In this document: one piece after another, positions 53,116 to 61,407 of the stretch
Layout of the letters: every line of letters begins with the position of its first letter
Numbering within the stretch: the first letter of the stretch is position 1
The notes under the pieces: model-generated
Told to the model about the DNA's origin: nothing
The model's database searches: none
What the model saw: the letters and a program-made list of their open reading frames with translations, nothing else
Program-made: the position numbers and the translations under genes
NCBI RefSeq assembly: GCF_002252505.1
Contig: NZ_NNRL01000169.1
Coordinates: 1 to 64,000, forward strand
Direction: 5' to 3'
From: Brucella grignonensis
GTDB lineage: Bacteria; Pseudomonadota; Alphaproteobacteria; Rhizobiales; Rhizobiaceae
DNA length: 64,000 nucleotides

Positions 53116-54192
53116 ATGTTACATGAAACTAAATTACACGCAGACGTTGCTGTTAAGGCTGAAGGATTGAGCCTCGCCTATGGCAGCAGCACGATCCTCA
53201 AGAATATCGATTTGACTCTTCCAAAAGGTCAGACGCTTGCGTTGCTGGGGCCATCGGGATGTGGAAAAACCACGCTTCTCCGACTGGTGGCAGGGCTGCT
53301 TGCACCGACCAAGGGTTCCATAATCATCAATGGTGTAAAAGTCGCTGATGCGACGAGCGGAACTTTTGCACCACCGGAAAAGCGTCACCTTGGCATGGTG
53401 TTCCAAGACTATGCGCTCTGGCCGCATATGTCGGTTTATGGGAACGTTTCGTTTCCGCTGGAAATGCGTGGTGTTGGACGTGCAGAGCGCGAAAAGCGAG
53501 TAAAATCGGCATTGGATCGCGTCGGTCTTTCCGGTTATGGGGATCGTTCCATCAGCGACATGTCTGGGGGGCAGCAGCAGCGTGTTGCCATTGCACGTGC
53601 CATCGTTGCAGAGCCGGGCTTGGTGCTTTTCGATGAGCCGCTATCAAATCTTGACCGTGAATTGCGTGAAAACATGGTCAGTGAGATTGGGCAGCTTGTC
53701 GCCAATCTCGGTCTGACAGCGATCTATGTAACACATGATCAGAGCGAGGCATTCTCGCTTGCCCATCAGGTAGCAATCATGCGCGCGGGCGTGATCGAAC
53801 AGCTTGCAGCACCTGAAATGCTCGTCTCTCATCCCACAACACCGGCAGTTGCTGATTTTTTGCGTCTTGGCTGTGTGATGCCAGTCGAACGCGAAGATAG
53901 CTTCTACCGTATTTCTCAAACCGAAATTCGGCTGAACCATGCTGCCATGCCCGCCGATGCAACGCATGTCCTTCTGCCGTCTCGTTCGGTGCGCAGTGTT
54001 GCAATCGACGATGCAGCAATTCCGGCAACGGTTTTGCGTACCCATTTTCGTGGGGACGGCCACCTGACGACCGTTCGTATTGGGGTGCAGCATGTTGGCC
54101 ATGAGCTGACCTATCTCGATCACAACAGACTTTCGCCCGGTATGCCAGTCGGCATTGCCATCGATACAGAACAGCTGCGCTGGTTCTCGTAG
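53116..54192 (+). CDS. ABC transporter ATP-binding protein, FbpC/PotA class
   Basis: A 358-residue ATPase. The nucleotide domain (about 10-240) has Walker A GPSGCGKTT, Q-loop FQDYALWPHMSVYGNV, signature [16 protein letters not shown], Walker B LVLFDEPLSNLD and H-loop VTHDQSEAF. A TOBE-type C-terminal regulatory domain (about 250-358) follows. It powers the importer encoded by the next two genes. The translation start is unclear because a hairpin occupies the place of the ribosome site; a leaderless start or a downstream non-ATG start is possible. Confidence 0.88.
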   Translation: MLHETKLHADVAVKAEGLSLAYGSSTILKNIDLTLPKGQTLALLGPSGCGKTTLLRLVAGLLAPTKGSIIINGVKVADATSGTFAPPEKRHLGMVFQDYALWPHMSVYGNVSFPLEMRGVGRAEREKRVKSALDRVGLSGYGDRSISDMSGGQQQRVAIARAIVAEPGLVLFDEPLSNLDRELRENMVSEIGQLVANLGLTAIYVTHDQSEAFSLAHQVAIMRAGVIEQLAAPEMLVSHPTTPAVADFLRLGCVMPVEREDSFYRISQTEIRLNHAAMPADATHVLLPSRSVRSVAIDDAAIPATVLRTHFRGDGHLTTVRIGVQHVGHELTYLDHNRLSPGMPVGIAIDTEQLRWFS

Positions 54193-54228
54193 CAATCACT
54201 TCACGTCACTGCATCTCAGGAGAGATTT

Positions 54229-55191
54229 ATGAAGAAGTCCATCATCGGCGCCACTATGGCATTCGCTGCAGCCTTGCTGGCGAGCACTGCGGCATTTGCC
54301 GACATTACCGTTTATTCGGCAGGTCCGGGCAAGCTGATCGAAGGTCTCGCTGCAGGCTTTACTGCCAAGACCGGTACGAAGGTCAATGTCTTTCAGGCAA
54401 CGACCGGTAAAGTCATGGCGCGTATTGAAGCTGAAGCTGCCAACCCTGTCGTAGACGTGCTGATTTCGGCTTCTTGGGACACAGCAACCGACTTTGCAAA
54501 GCGTGACTGGCTCGTGGCTTACACCAGCCCGAATGCCGAAAAGGTTCCTGACTTCCTGAAGAACGAGACTGCTGTTGCTCAGGGTGTTTCGGCTCTCGGT
54601 ATTGCATGGAACCCGAACAGCAAAACCCCAAAACCAACTGAATGGGCTGATTTGGCCAAGCCAGAATATAAGGACCTGGTCAATTTACCTGATCCATCGC
54701 AGTCGGGCGCAACATTTGAGCTCGTTGCTGCCCTTGCAGAGACGCAAGGCTGGGATCTGTTCAAGCGTCTGCATGAAAATGGTGCAATTGCTGCTGGTGC
54801 CAATGCTGAAGCTCTGAACCCTGTGCTTCAGGGTGCCAAGGCCGCAGTATTTGGTGCAGTCGACTACATCTCGCTCGCAGGCAAGGCCAAGGGCGAAGCC
54901 ATCGATGTCATCTTCCCGGCATCTGGCACTGTTATCGCACCGCGCCCGGCCATGATCCTCAAGTGGTCGAAGAACCAGGACGAAGCCAAGCAGTTCGTCG
55001 ACTACATGCTGTCGGATGAAGGTCAGAAGATGGTGGCTGACACCTATCTGATGCCTGCGCGTTCTGACGTTGCTGCAAACCGCCCGCTGATTAACGATCT
55101 GAAGATTTTGAAGATTGATGCCGCCGCTGTTTACGGCAAGCGCAATGAAACACTGAAAGAATTCAACGCGGTCTTTGGCGCGAAGAAATAA
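54229..55191 (+). CDS. ABC transporter substrate-binding protein, AfuA/PhnS-like
   Basis: A 320-residue periplasmic binding protein with signal peptide (about 1-24, ending TAAFA) and SBP_bac_6-type pattern: ITVYSAGPGKLIEGLAAGFTAKTGTKVNVFQATTGKVMARIEAE. It looks like iron(III)-binding proteins, but the paired tyrosines that bind iron are not found; the region reads VDYISLAGKAKG. The ligand is therefore more likely organic. The downstream peptidase and hydroxyproline genes suggest an imino-acid-containing compound, which is inference. Confidence 0.83.
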   Translation: MKKSIIGATMAFAAALLASTAAFADITVYSAGPGKLIEGLAAGFTAKTGTKVNVFQATTGKVMARIEAEAANPVVDVLISASWDTATDFAKRDWLVAYTSPNAEKVPDFLKNETAVAQGVSALGIAWNPNSKTPKPTEWADLAKPEYKDLVNLPDPSQSGATFELVAALAETQGWDLFKRLHENGAIAAGANAEALNPVLQGAKAAVFGAVDYISLAGKAKGEAIDVIFPASGTVIAPRPAMILKWSKNQDEAKQFVDYMLSDEGQKMVADTYLMPARSDVAANRPLINDLKILKIDAAAVYGKRNETLKEFNAVFGAKK

Positions 55192-55198
55192 TCAGATT

Positions 55199-55236
55199 GC
55201 GGCTCTTCCTGATTGTCAGGGAGAGCCGCTTACTTA
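55199..55236 (+). terminator. intercistronic hairpin after the binding-protein gene
   Basis: GCGGCTCT (55199-55206) pairs with AGAGCCGC (55222-55229), with CCTGA/TCAGG pairing inside, followed by TTACTTATT. Likely partial terminator lowering permease expression relative to binding protein. Confidence 0.7.
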
Positions 55237-55303
55237 TTCTATTCAATAGATTATGAGCTGCCGGCTATATTGCAGCTGTTGCTCGGTGACCACAGAGGCA
55301 ATC

Positions 55304-56983
55304 ATGAGTGCAAAGACCGCTACCGCCGCAAATCCACTTGGCTTTGTGGCTGTCATCGGACTCGCGATTGTCGTTGCAGTTCCATTCATATTTATTGTTC
55401 TGCAGGCCATTTTCCCGCAGATCGGTCAGGGTATGCTGACGGCACCTTTTGTGCATCTGCCAGCACTTTTTGAAGATCCAAAACTCTTACGCATGACCGG
55501 GAACACTGTGTTGCTCGGTCTTTGCGTTGTTGCATTGTCTGCGTTGATCGCTGTGCCTTTGGCTGTGTTTCGCGCGCTTTACAAAGTGCCGTTTGCGCTG
55601 GTTTGGGACGTGCTGATGCTGGTGCCCTTCATGATCCCGCCTTATATCGCAACTCTTGGCTGGATCATGACATTGCAGCCGCGGGGGTATCTCGAACAGC
55701 TCGCGGGCTTCAACCTTGCGTCATTCCTGTTCTCGCTTGCAGGCATGACATTCGTCATGGCGCTCAACACATTCCCGCTGGTCTATTTCGCTGTATCGCG
55801 CACCATTGAAGCGGTTGGTGCGCGCTATTCGGATGTGGGACGTGTTTTCGGGGCGTCGCCATGGCGTTCGTTCTTCCGGATCACGCTGCCGCTGGCAACT
55901 CCGGGATTGGCGGCAAGCCTGTTGCTTGCTTTTGCCTCGGCAATTGAAGAATACGGCACGCCTGCGGCACTTGGCAGCCGTTCCGGTTTTGAAGTTCTGG
56001 TAACGGAAATCGATTTGAGAATATCCGATTGGCCGATTGATCTATCAGGAGCAGCGGTCTTTTCGTTGGCCTTGGTCTGCCTTTCGCTTGCAGCGTTCAT
56101 GTTTCAGCGCTGGATTCTGACCCGCCGCTCCTATGTGACCACAGGCGGAAAGCCGCAAAACAAAGACAAGCGTGAACTGGGCGCGCTCAAAATCCCGGTC
56201 GTGATCTTGTTTGCCGTGATAGCCTTCGCTGCAACCGGTGTGCCGCTCCTTGCAATCCTTGCTACGGCGCTGTCCAAGACCATTTCAGGTGGATTAACGC
56301 CTTCAAATATCGGTTTCGATAATTTTGCTGATATCGCCGATAATAGTGCGGGCGCGATGCGTGCTTTGATCAATAGTCTGTCTTTGGGTGTAGCGAGCGC
56401 TCTGCTGACTGGCTTCCTTGGTGCTGTCGCCGCTTATGCTGTGGTAAAGATGCGCTTCCGCGGACGCTTTTGGCTCGATGTGCTTACCGTCTTACCCAAT
56501 TCGCTGCCGGGCGTTGTGGTTGCGGTTGGCCTTATCCTCGCTTGGAACCAGCCATCGCTGCTGATTTCGCCTTATAATACACCGCTTATTCTGCTGCTTG
56601 CTTATTGCTGCATTCTTCTGCCGCAGCCAATACGCTACGCAACGGCCGCATTTCATCAGATCGGCGATAATCTCGAAGCCGCAGCACGCGTATGTGGTGC
56701 AAGCAGTTTCACGACTTTCCGTCGCATCATGCTGCCGCTGATTGCGCCAAGCCTGATCACAGCGATGTTGCTGGTATTTGCTGTAGCAACGCGCGAGCTC
56801 GTTGCATCAATCCTCGTAGCGCCTGTTGGTATGCAGACCATATCGATTTTCATATGGCGGCAGTTTGAGCAGGGATCAGTTGGTCTTGGCATGGCAATGG
56901 CGTTTATCGCGATTTTGCTGACAACGCTGCTGCCATTGCTCTTGATGGGGCTTCTGAAACGGACAGGTCTGGTAAAAATCTGA
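55304..56983 (+). CDS. ABC transporter permease, dual-domain FbpB type
   Basis: A 559-residue inner-membrane permease with about 12 spans and two permease modules. EAA-type loops occur twice: AVGARYSDVGRVFGASPWRSFFRITLPLATPGL (near 185) and QIGDNLEAAARVCGASSFTTFRRIMLPLIAPSL (near 470). Both halves of the channel are thus in one chain. The start at 55304 (AGAGG ahead) is preferred to an earlier frame with cysteine-rich, non-family sequence. Confidence 0.88.
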   Translation: MSAKTATAANPLGFVAVIGLAIVVAVPFIFIVLQAIFPQIGQGMLTAPFVHLPALFEDPKLLRMTGNTVLLGLCVVALSALIAVPLAVFRALYKVPFALVWDVLMLVPFMIPPYIATLGWIMTLQPRGYLEQLAGFNLASFLFSLAGMTFVMALNTFPLVYFAVSRTIEAVGARYSDVGRVFGASPWRSFFRITLPLATPGLAASLLLAFASAIEEYGTPAALGSRSGFEVLVTEIDLRISDWPIDLSGAAVFSLALVCLSLAAFMFQRWILTRRSYVTTGGKPQNKDKRELGALKIPVVILFAVIAFAATGVPLLAILATALSKTISGGLTPSNIGFDNFADIADNSAGAMRALINSLSLGVASALLTGFLGAVAAYAVVKMRFRGRFWLDVLTVLPNSLPGVVVAVGLILAWNQPSLLISPYNTPLILLLAYCCILLPQPIRYATAAFHQIGDNLEAAARVCGASSFTTFRRIMLPLIAPSLITAMLLVFAVATRELVASILVAPVGMQTISIFIWRQFEQGSVGLGMAMAFIAILLTTLLPLLLMGLLKRTGLVKI

Positions 56984-56985
56984 CC

Positions 56986-56996
56986 CTGTCGACAAA
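56986..56996. promoter_or_regulatory. candidate FCD-regulator site, CTGTCGACAAA
   Basis: Palindromic TGTCGACA core (56987-56994) just after the permease stop and 78 bases before the peptidase start; shares its core with the site at 58946. Confidence 0.4.
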
Positions 56997-57063
56997 TTGC
57001 GTACAGAGATTTATTCTTTCGGTGTGCCACAGAGTCCGTGGCTGAGGCTGAAAGGATCAAGCA

Positions 57064-58206
57064 ATGTCTCTCACTACCCAACCGCCGCGCATTTCCAATG
57101 AAGAGCGGCTGCAGCGTATCAATGTTCTGCGCCGTAATCTGAGCGAAAAAAACATTGGCGCTTTGCTGCTTGGGTCTACCGAGAGCTTGCTCTATTTCAC
57201 CGGACTTGTCTGGCATTCCAGTGAGCGTCTGCTTGGTGCAGTCATTACGCAAAGCGAAATCGTCTACATCGTACCGGGTTTTGAGCAGAGCCGCGTTGAA
57301 AGTCTTCCACATCTATCGGGTGAAATCCGCACCTGGCAGGAAGAAGAAAACAGCGCCGCACTTGTTGCCTCGCTGCTGAAGGCCAATGAAACACTTGCCG
57401 TTGATGATGCGGTGCCGCTGTTTGTCTACAATAACTTGCGTAGAGAGATCGGCGCTGATCGTCTGGTTGATGCGGGTCCGATCATTCGCAAACAGCGCAT
57501 AGCCAAATCGCAAACCGAAATCGACATCATCAAATATGCCATGGGGCTGACACTTGAAGTGCATCGCCGCTCGCATCAGTTCATTCGTCCGGGTATAGCT
57601 GCGTCAGATGTCGTACGCTTTATTGATGAGCAGCATCGTGAACTGGGTGCAAGCGGCGGCTCGACTTTCTGCATCGTCTCTTTTGGTGAGGCAACGTCGC
57701 TACCCCACGGTGCGGATGGCGAGCAGTTTTATAAGAACGGCGACGTCATTCTCGTTGACACCGGTTGCCGGATCGATGGCTATCATTCTGATCTGACCCG
57801 CACCTATATGCTGGATGAGCCGACCGCCGAGTTTGAACGCATCTGGACGATTGAGCGGCAGGCGCAACAGGCCGTATTTGATGCAGCAAAAATCGGTGCC
57901 GCCTGTTCCAGCCTTGATGATGCCGCCCGCGCGGTGATGATGAAGCATGGTCTCGGACCAGACTATCAACTTCCTGGTCTGCCGCATCGCGCGGGCCATG
58001 GTCTGGGTCTGGAAATCCACGAAGCTCCCTACATTGTTCGTGGCAATCAGTTGCCACTCGCGCCGGGCATGTGCTTTTCCAATGAACCGATGATCGTCGT
58101 GCCGGGTCAGTTTGGTGTTCGTCTCGAAGACCATATTTACATGACGGCTCAAGGCTCTGAGTGGTTTACGCAGCCTGCCAAGGGGCCAACCGAACCATTC
58201 GCGTAA
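57064..58206 (+). CDS. M24 family metallopeptidase, Xaa-Pro dipeptidase type
   Basis: A 380-residue peptidase with the five metal ligands kept: Asp pair in ILVDTGCRIDGYHSDLTRTY, His in AGHGLGLEIHEAPY, Glu in SNEPMIVVPG and Glu in RLEDHIYM. An N-terminal creatinase-like domain holds ESLLYFTGLVWHSSERL. No signal peptide, so cytoplasmic. It should cleave imidodipeptides (Xaa-Pro or Xaa-Hyp) and could free hydroxyproline for the downstream enzymes. It has an AAAGGATC ribosome site. Confidence 0.87.
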   Translation: MSLTTQPPRISNEERLQRINVLRRNLSEKNIGALLLGSTESLLYFTGLVWHSSERLLGAVITQSEIVYIVPGFEQSRVESLPHLSGEIRTWQEEENSAALVASLLKANETLAVDDAVPLFVYNNLRREIGADRLVDAGPIIRKQRIAKSQTEIDIIKYAMGLTLEVHRRSHQFIRPGIAASDVVRFIDEQHRELGASGGSTFCIVSFGEATSLPHGADGEQFYKNGDVILVDTGCRIDGYHSDLTRTYMLDEPTAEFERIWTIERQAQQAVFDAAKIGAACSSLDDAARAVMMKHGLGPDYQLPGLPHRAGHGLGLEIHEAPYIVRGNQLPLAPGMCFSNEPMIVVPGQFGVRLEDHIYMTAQGSEWFTQPAKGPTEPFA

Positions 58207-58228
58207 TTTCCGACAGAAGGACAGGCTG

Positions 58229-58933
58229 ATGACGGATAGTGAAATCACTCTGACGAATGAGCGCAAACGCGGTTCGGGCGTTAAAATGGTCTATGACCTG
58301 CTGCGTGATGAAATTCTTGATCTGGTGCTGTCGCCCGGCAGCCCGATCGATGAGGTGCAGCTTGCGGAGCGGTTCAAGATGTCCCGCACGCCAATCCGTG
58401 AGGCTTTGGTGCGGCTGGCAGGCGAGGGGCTCATTGATACATTGCCCAATCGCTCGACGATGGTGTCAAATATCGATTTCCTCAATATGCATACCTATTT
58501 TGACGCGCTGACGCTGATGTATCGCGTCACGACCCAACTGGCAGCCAAGAATCATCGTCCCGAAGATCTTGAGATCATCGCTGGGCATCAGAAAGAGTTC
58601 GCTGCAGCGGTTGAGGCACAGGATGCACTTGGCATGATTGCCACCAATGCAGCTTTGCATCTCGCAATCGCGGAAGCGGGTCGCAATCCTTATTTCACCA
58701 CACTGTTCAAACGACTTCTTGATGAGGGGCGCCGGATTCTTCGGCTTTACTACCAGTCTTATAATGATCGCTTACCCAAACGCTTTGTGGAAGAGCACGA
58801 CGAAATGATTGCCGCAATTACTGCGCGTGACACGCAACTGGCCGAGCAATTGGCACATGAACATGCAGAGCAGATTGTGCGGCAGGTACAAAAACTGGTG
58901 ATGCGAGACGACCGTTTGGAAATAAGTTTGTAG
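58229..58933 (+). CDS. GntR-family regulator with FCD domain
   Basis: A 234-residue regulator: winged helix (about 15-80; VYDLLRDEILDLVLSPGSPIDEVQLAERFKMSRTPIREALVRLAGEGLI) and an all-helical FCD ligand domain (about 95-220) with metal-type His positions (NAALHLAIAEAGRN, EEHDEMIAAI). It is probably the local repressor. FCD regulators bind TTGT-N2-ACAA-type palindromes, which occur at 56986, 58946 and 61323. Confidence 0.88.
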   Translation: MTDSEITLTNERKRGSGVKMVYDLLRDEILDLVLSPGSPIDEVQLAERFKMSRTPIREALVRLAGEGLIDTLPNRSTMVSNIDFLNMHTYFDALTLMYRVTTQLAAKNHRPEDLEIIAGHQKEFAAAVEAQDALGMIATNAALHLAIAEAGRNPYFTTLFKRLLDEGRRILRLYYQSYNDRLPKRFVEEHDEMIAAITARDTQLAEQLAHEHAEQIVRQVQKLVMRDDRLEISL

Positions 58934-58945
58934 ACCTGTCTTATT

Positions 58946-58957
58946 TTTGTCGACAAA
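58946..58957. promoter_or_regulatory. candidate FCD-regulator operator, TTTGTCGACAAA
   Basis: Perfect 12-base palindrome with AT-rich flanks between the regulator stop and the HypD-like gene, 150 bases upstream of its start. Confidence 0.6.
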
Positions 58958-59106
58958 TAAAATACAGACTGATATATCAGTTGCAGGGAACTAAAACGAG
59001 GCAATGTGCCACGATAGTTTCAACCGCGCTGTTTTTTGTTTTGCTGCATTGTCCTTTGCGAAGCTGTTCAACAGTTTCGCCGGAAATGCTCTGAGAGGAG
59101 TTTTAG

Positions 59107-60069
59107 ATGGCTGCCAATATTTTCTCCGGCGTGATTCCGGCTCTGATGACCCCATGCAAGGATGATCGCACGCCCGATTTCGATGCGCTGGTGCGTAAGG
59201 GCAAGGAGCTGATTGCGACTGGCATGTCGGCTGTTGTTTATTGCGGTTCGATGGGCGACTGGCCTCTGCTGACCGATGAACAACGCATGGAAGGTGTCGC
59301 GCGTCTGACTGCAGCGGGCATTCCTGTTATCGTCGGAACCGGCGCTGTGAACACTGCCGTTGCCGCTGCACACGCTGCACACGCACAGAAGGTTGGTGCA
59401 AAAGGCTTGATGGTGATCCCGCGCGTTCTGTCGCGTGGTTCGGTGATTGCAGCACAGAAGGCGCATTTCAAAGCTATTTTGTCTGCTGCTCCTGATCTTC
59501 CGGCTGTTATCTACAATAGCCCGTATTATGGCTTTGCAACTCGCGCCGATCTGTTCTTTGCGGTTCGCGCAGAGCATCCGAACCTCGTTGGGTTCAAAGA
59601 ATTCGGCGGTCCGGCAGATATGCGTTATGCGGCCGAAAACATTACCAGCCGCGATGACGATGTCACGCTGATGATTGGCGTTGATACGGCTGTGTTCCAC
59701 GGCTTCGTCAATTGCGGTGCTACAGGCGCGATCACTGGCATCGGCAACGTTCTGCCGAAAGAAGTCATCCAGCTCTGCAAGCTTTCGCAGGCCGCAGCTG
59801 CAGGCGACGCTGATGCGCGCCAGCGTGCGCTTGAACTTGAACAGGCCCTTGCTGTCCTTTCGTCTTTTGATGAAGGTCCGGATCTCGTGCTCTATTTCAA
59901 GCACATGATGGTTTTGAAGGGGGACAAGGAATACACGTTGCATTTCAACGAAACCGACGCTCTTTCGGATAGCCAGCGTGGTTATGTCGAAGCGCAGTTC
60001 AAGCTGTTCAACAACTGGTATGCCGAGTGGAGCAAGCTTCCGGGCGCTGTGCAGAAGTACAAGGCTTAA
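59107..60069 (+). CDS. DapA-family lyase, probable 1-pyrroline-4-hydroxy-2-carboxylate deaminase (HypD-like)
   Basis: A 320-residue DHDPS/NAL-superfamily enzyme: Schiff-base Lys164 in GFKEFGG, catalytic Tyr136 in VIYNSPYYG, and GSMGDWPLLTDEQR in place of the usual GTTGE-type loop. That substituted loop and the extended C-terminus match the hydroxyproline-pathway deaminase, which turns pyrroline-4-hydroxy-2-carboxylate into 2-oxoglutarate semialdehyde plus ammonia. A semialdehyde dehydrogenase follows, completing that route. AGAGGAG precedes the ATG and a strong terminator follows. Confidence 0.82.
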   Translation: MAANIFSGVIPALMTPCKDDRTPDFDALVRKGKELIATGMSAVVYCGSMGDWPLLTDEQRMEGVARLTAAGIPVIVGTGAVNTAVAAAHAAHAQKVGAKGLMVIPRVLSRGSVIAAQKAHFKAILSAAPDLPAVIYNSPYYGFATRADLFFAVRAEHPNLVGFKEFGGPADMRYAAENITSRDDDVTLMIGVDTAVFHGFVNCGATGAITGIGNVLPKEVIQLCKLSQAAAAGDADARQRALELEQALAVLSSFDEGPDLVLYFKHMMVLKGDKEYTLHFNETDALSDSQRGYVEAQFKLFNNWYAEWSKLPGAVQKYKA

Positions 60070-60086
60070 TTGAGCCTTAGACTGAA

Positions 60087-60115
60087 AAGGCCCTTCGTTT
60101 GGAGGGCCTTTTTTG
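60087..60115 (+). terminator. terminator after the HypD-like gene
   Basis: AAGGCCCTTC (60087-60096) pairs with GGAGGGCCTT (60101-60110) with one G-U pair, followed by TTTT. Confidence 0.85.
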
Positions 60116-60117
60116 TT

Positions 60118-60224
60118 TAGAGCGTTTCTTACTTTGATTGAAACAGGGGAAACGCTCTAAGTATTTGTTTTATCGCATTTACCTCACGCAAAACCGCTTC
60201 GCACTTTTACTGGAAATGCTCTAG
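60118..60224. repeat. interspersed TAGAGC palindromic element
   Basis: Starts TAGAGCGTTTC (60118-60128), which is repeated inverted as GAAACGCTCTA (60149-60159). It then continues through a TTGCGTGAGG arm to end with ATTTCCAG...GCTCTAG-type sequence (AGAGCATTTCC on the minus strand). This is the form of the abundant intergenic palindromes of the Brucella/Ochrobactrum group. The element reaches into the last codons of the reductase gene. Confidence 0.75.
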
Positions 60225-61261
60225 GAAATGGCATCGAGGCCTTTTTCAAGGAGGTGGTCGAGCTGGTCGATTTCCGCCTTGGTGAGTTTTACGCCTTCGC
60301 TTTCAGACTCAATGCGCGCTTTGAACCGTCGCTGTGAGGGCAGGCGTGCGCCCTGACCAACGATTGCCTCGAAGAACGCCTCTGCGCGGGCAAATGGGTC
60401 GCCGGGGCGGCCTTTTGCAAAAGCTTCTGGCGAAAACGCTATGATAAGTTCGCCATGTACGGGCGACAATGTGGTGGTGCCGAGGAAGTCGAGCACTTCC
60501 GGGCTCGTCAGGTCGCCAATCATGATGGCAGCGAGTAGCTCAACCATTGTGCTGATTGCCGAACCTTTATGCCCGCCAAATGGCAGCATGGCACCAGCCA
60601 ATGCTGTTTCCGGATCTGTCGTCGGGTTGCCGTCGGCATCCAGTGCCCAGCCTTCCGGCAACTGCTTGCCTGCGCGGCGATGCAGTTCGATCTCGCCACG
60701 TGCGGCAACGGATGTTGCAAAGTCGAAGACGTAAGGTGATGTTGCCTTGCGCGGCCAACCAAATGCGAAAGGATTGGTGCCGAGCAACGGCTTGTTGCCG
60801 CCGGTCGGTGCCACCGTCGCATAACTCGGACACATGACGAGAGCAGCCAGACCTTCGGCTGTCAGCGCTTCGACTTCCGGCCAGAGAGCGGAAAAATGCG
60901 TGCAGTCATTAATAACAAGTGCTGCAATGCCATTTCTGCGCGCACGTTCGGCCAGAACCGGAACGCCCATCTCGAACGCGGGGTTTGCGAAACCGTAATT
61001 GGCGTTCACCCGCACAATGCTGGAAGCTTCTTCCGTAACGATTTCAGGAATTGCGTCCGCTTTTACCTTACCGGCCTTGACTGTGCGAAGCGCACCCTCG
61101 ATACGGTATATGCCGTGGGATTTGCAGTGATCGCGTTCACCAGCAACAATCACACGAGCGACGGCTCCAGCCTGTATAGCGTTGAGACCTGCTTTACGAA
61201 AAATCGCCTCTACGCGATCGTGAAGCGTTGCAATGCTCAGGATAGTGGTCTCGCTCATCAT
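60221..61261 (-). CDS. Ldh2/MDH-like NAD(P) oxidoreductase, probable pyrroline-2-carboxylate reductase type
   Basis: A 346-residue member of the malate/L-lactate/ureidoglycolate (type 2) dehydrogenase family, which has a non-Rossmann fold. Motifs are SHGIYRIEGALRTV near 50, INDCTHFSALWPEVEALTAEGLAALVMC, GTNPFAFGWPR and MLPFGGHKGSAISTMVELLAA. In hydroxyproline clusters such enzymes reduce delta1-pyrroline-2-carboxylate to L-proline (3-hydroxyproline branch). It is divergent from the semialdehyde dehydrogenase gene. The start is one of two adjacent ATGs. Confidence 0.78.
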   Translation of the reverse strand: MMSETTILSIATLHDRVEAIFRKAGLNAIQAGAVARVIVAGERDHCKSHGIYRIEGALRTVKAGKVKADAIPEIVTEEASSIVRVNANYGFANPAFEMGVPVLAERARRNGIAALVINDCTHFSALWPEVEALTAEGLAALVMCPSYATVAPTGGNKPLLGTNPFAFGWPRKATSPYVFDFATSVAARGEIELHRRAGKQLPEGWALDADGNPTTDPETALAGAMLPFGGHKGSAISTMVELLAAIMIGDLTSPEVLDFLGTTTLSPVHGELIIAFSPEAFAKGRPGDPFARAEAFFEAIVGQGARLPSQRRFKARIESESEGVKLTKAEIDQLDHLLEKGLDAIS

Positions 61262-61322
61262 GCGTCTTTCATGGCTACGCCTGATGGGAGGGCCCACAGG
61301 CAATTGATATCTGCGCACATAA

Positions 61323-61330
61323 TGTATACA
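61323..61330. promoter_or_regulatory. candidate FCD-regulator site, TGTATACA
   Basis: Palindromic core in AATGTATACAAACATT within the divergent region between the reductase and the semialdehyde dehydrogenase genes. Related in form (TGT-N2-ACA) to the TGTCGACA sites. Confidence 0.45.
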
Positions 61331-61407
61331 AACATTAGGCAAGTGCAATTTAGATGCGGTGGGATACTGGCTTAATTGCACGCCGATTTCTACAGGAGGA
61401 TGAACGA

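Noticed and set aside
54229-56983. Naming the importer as an iron(III) system (fbpABC)
   Set aside because: The binding protein lacks the tyrosine pair used for iron, and the neighbouring genes are for amino-acid catabolism.
59068-59943. Long minus-strand open frame opposite the HypD-like gene
   Set aside because: Composition and lack of motifs mark it as an antisense shadow.
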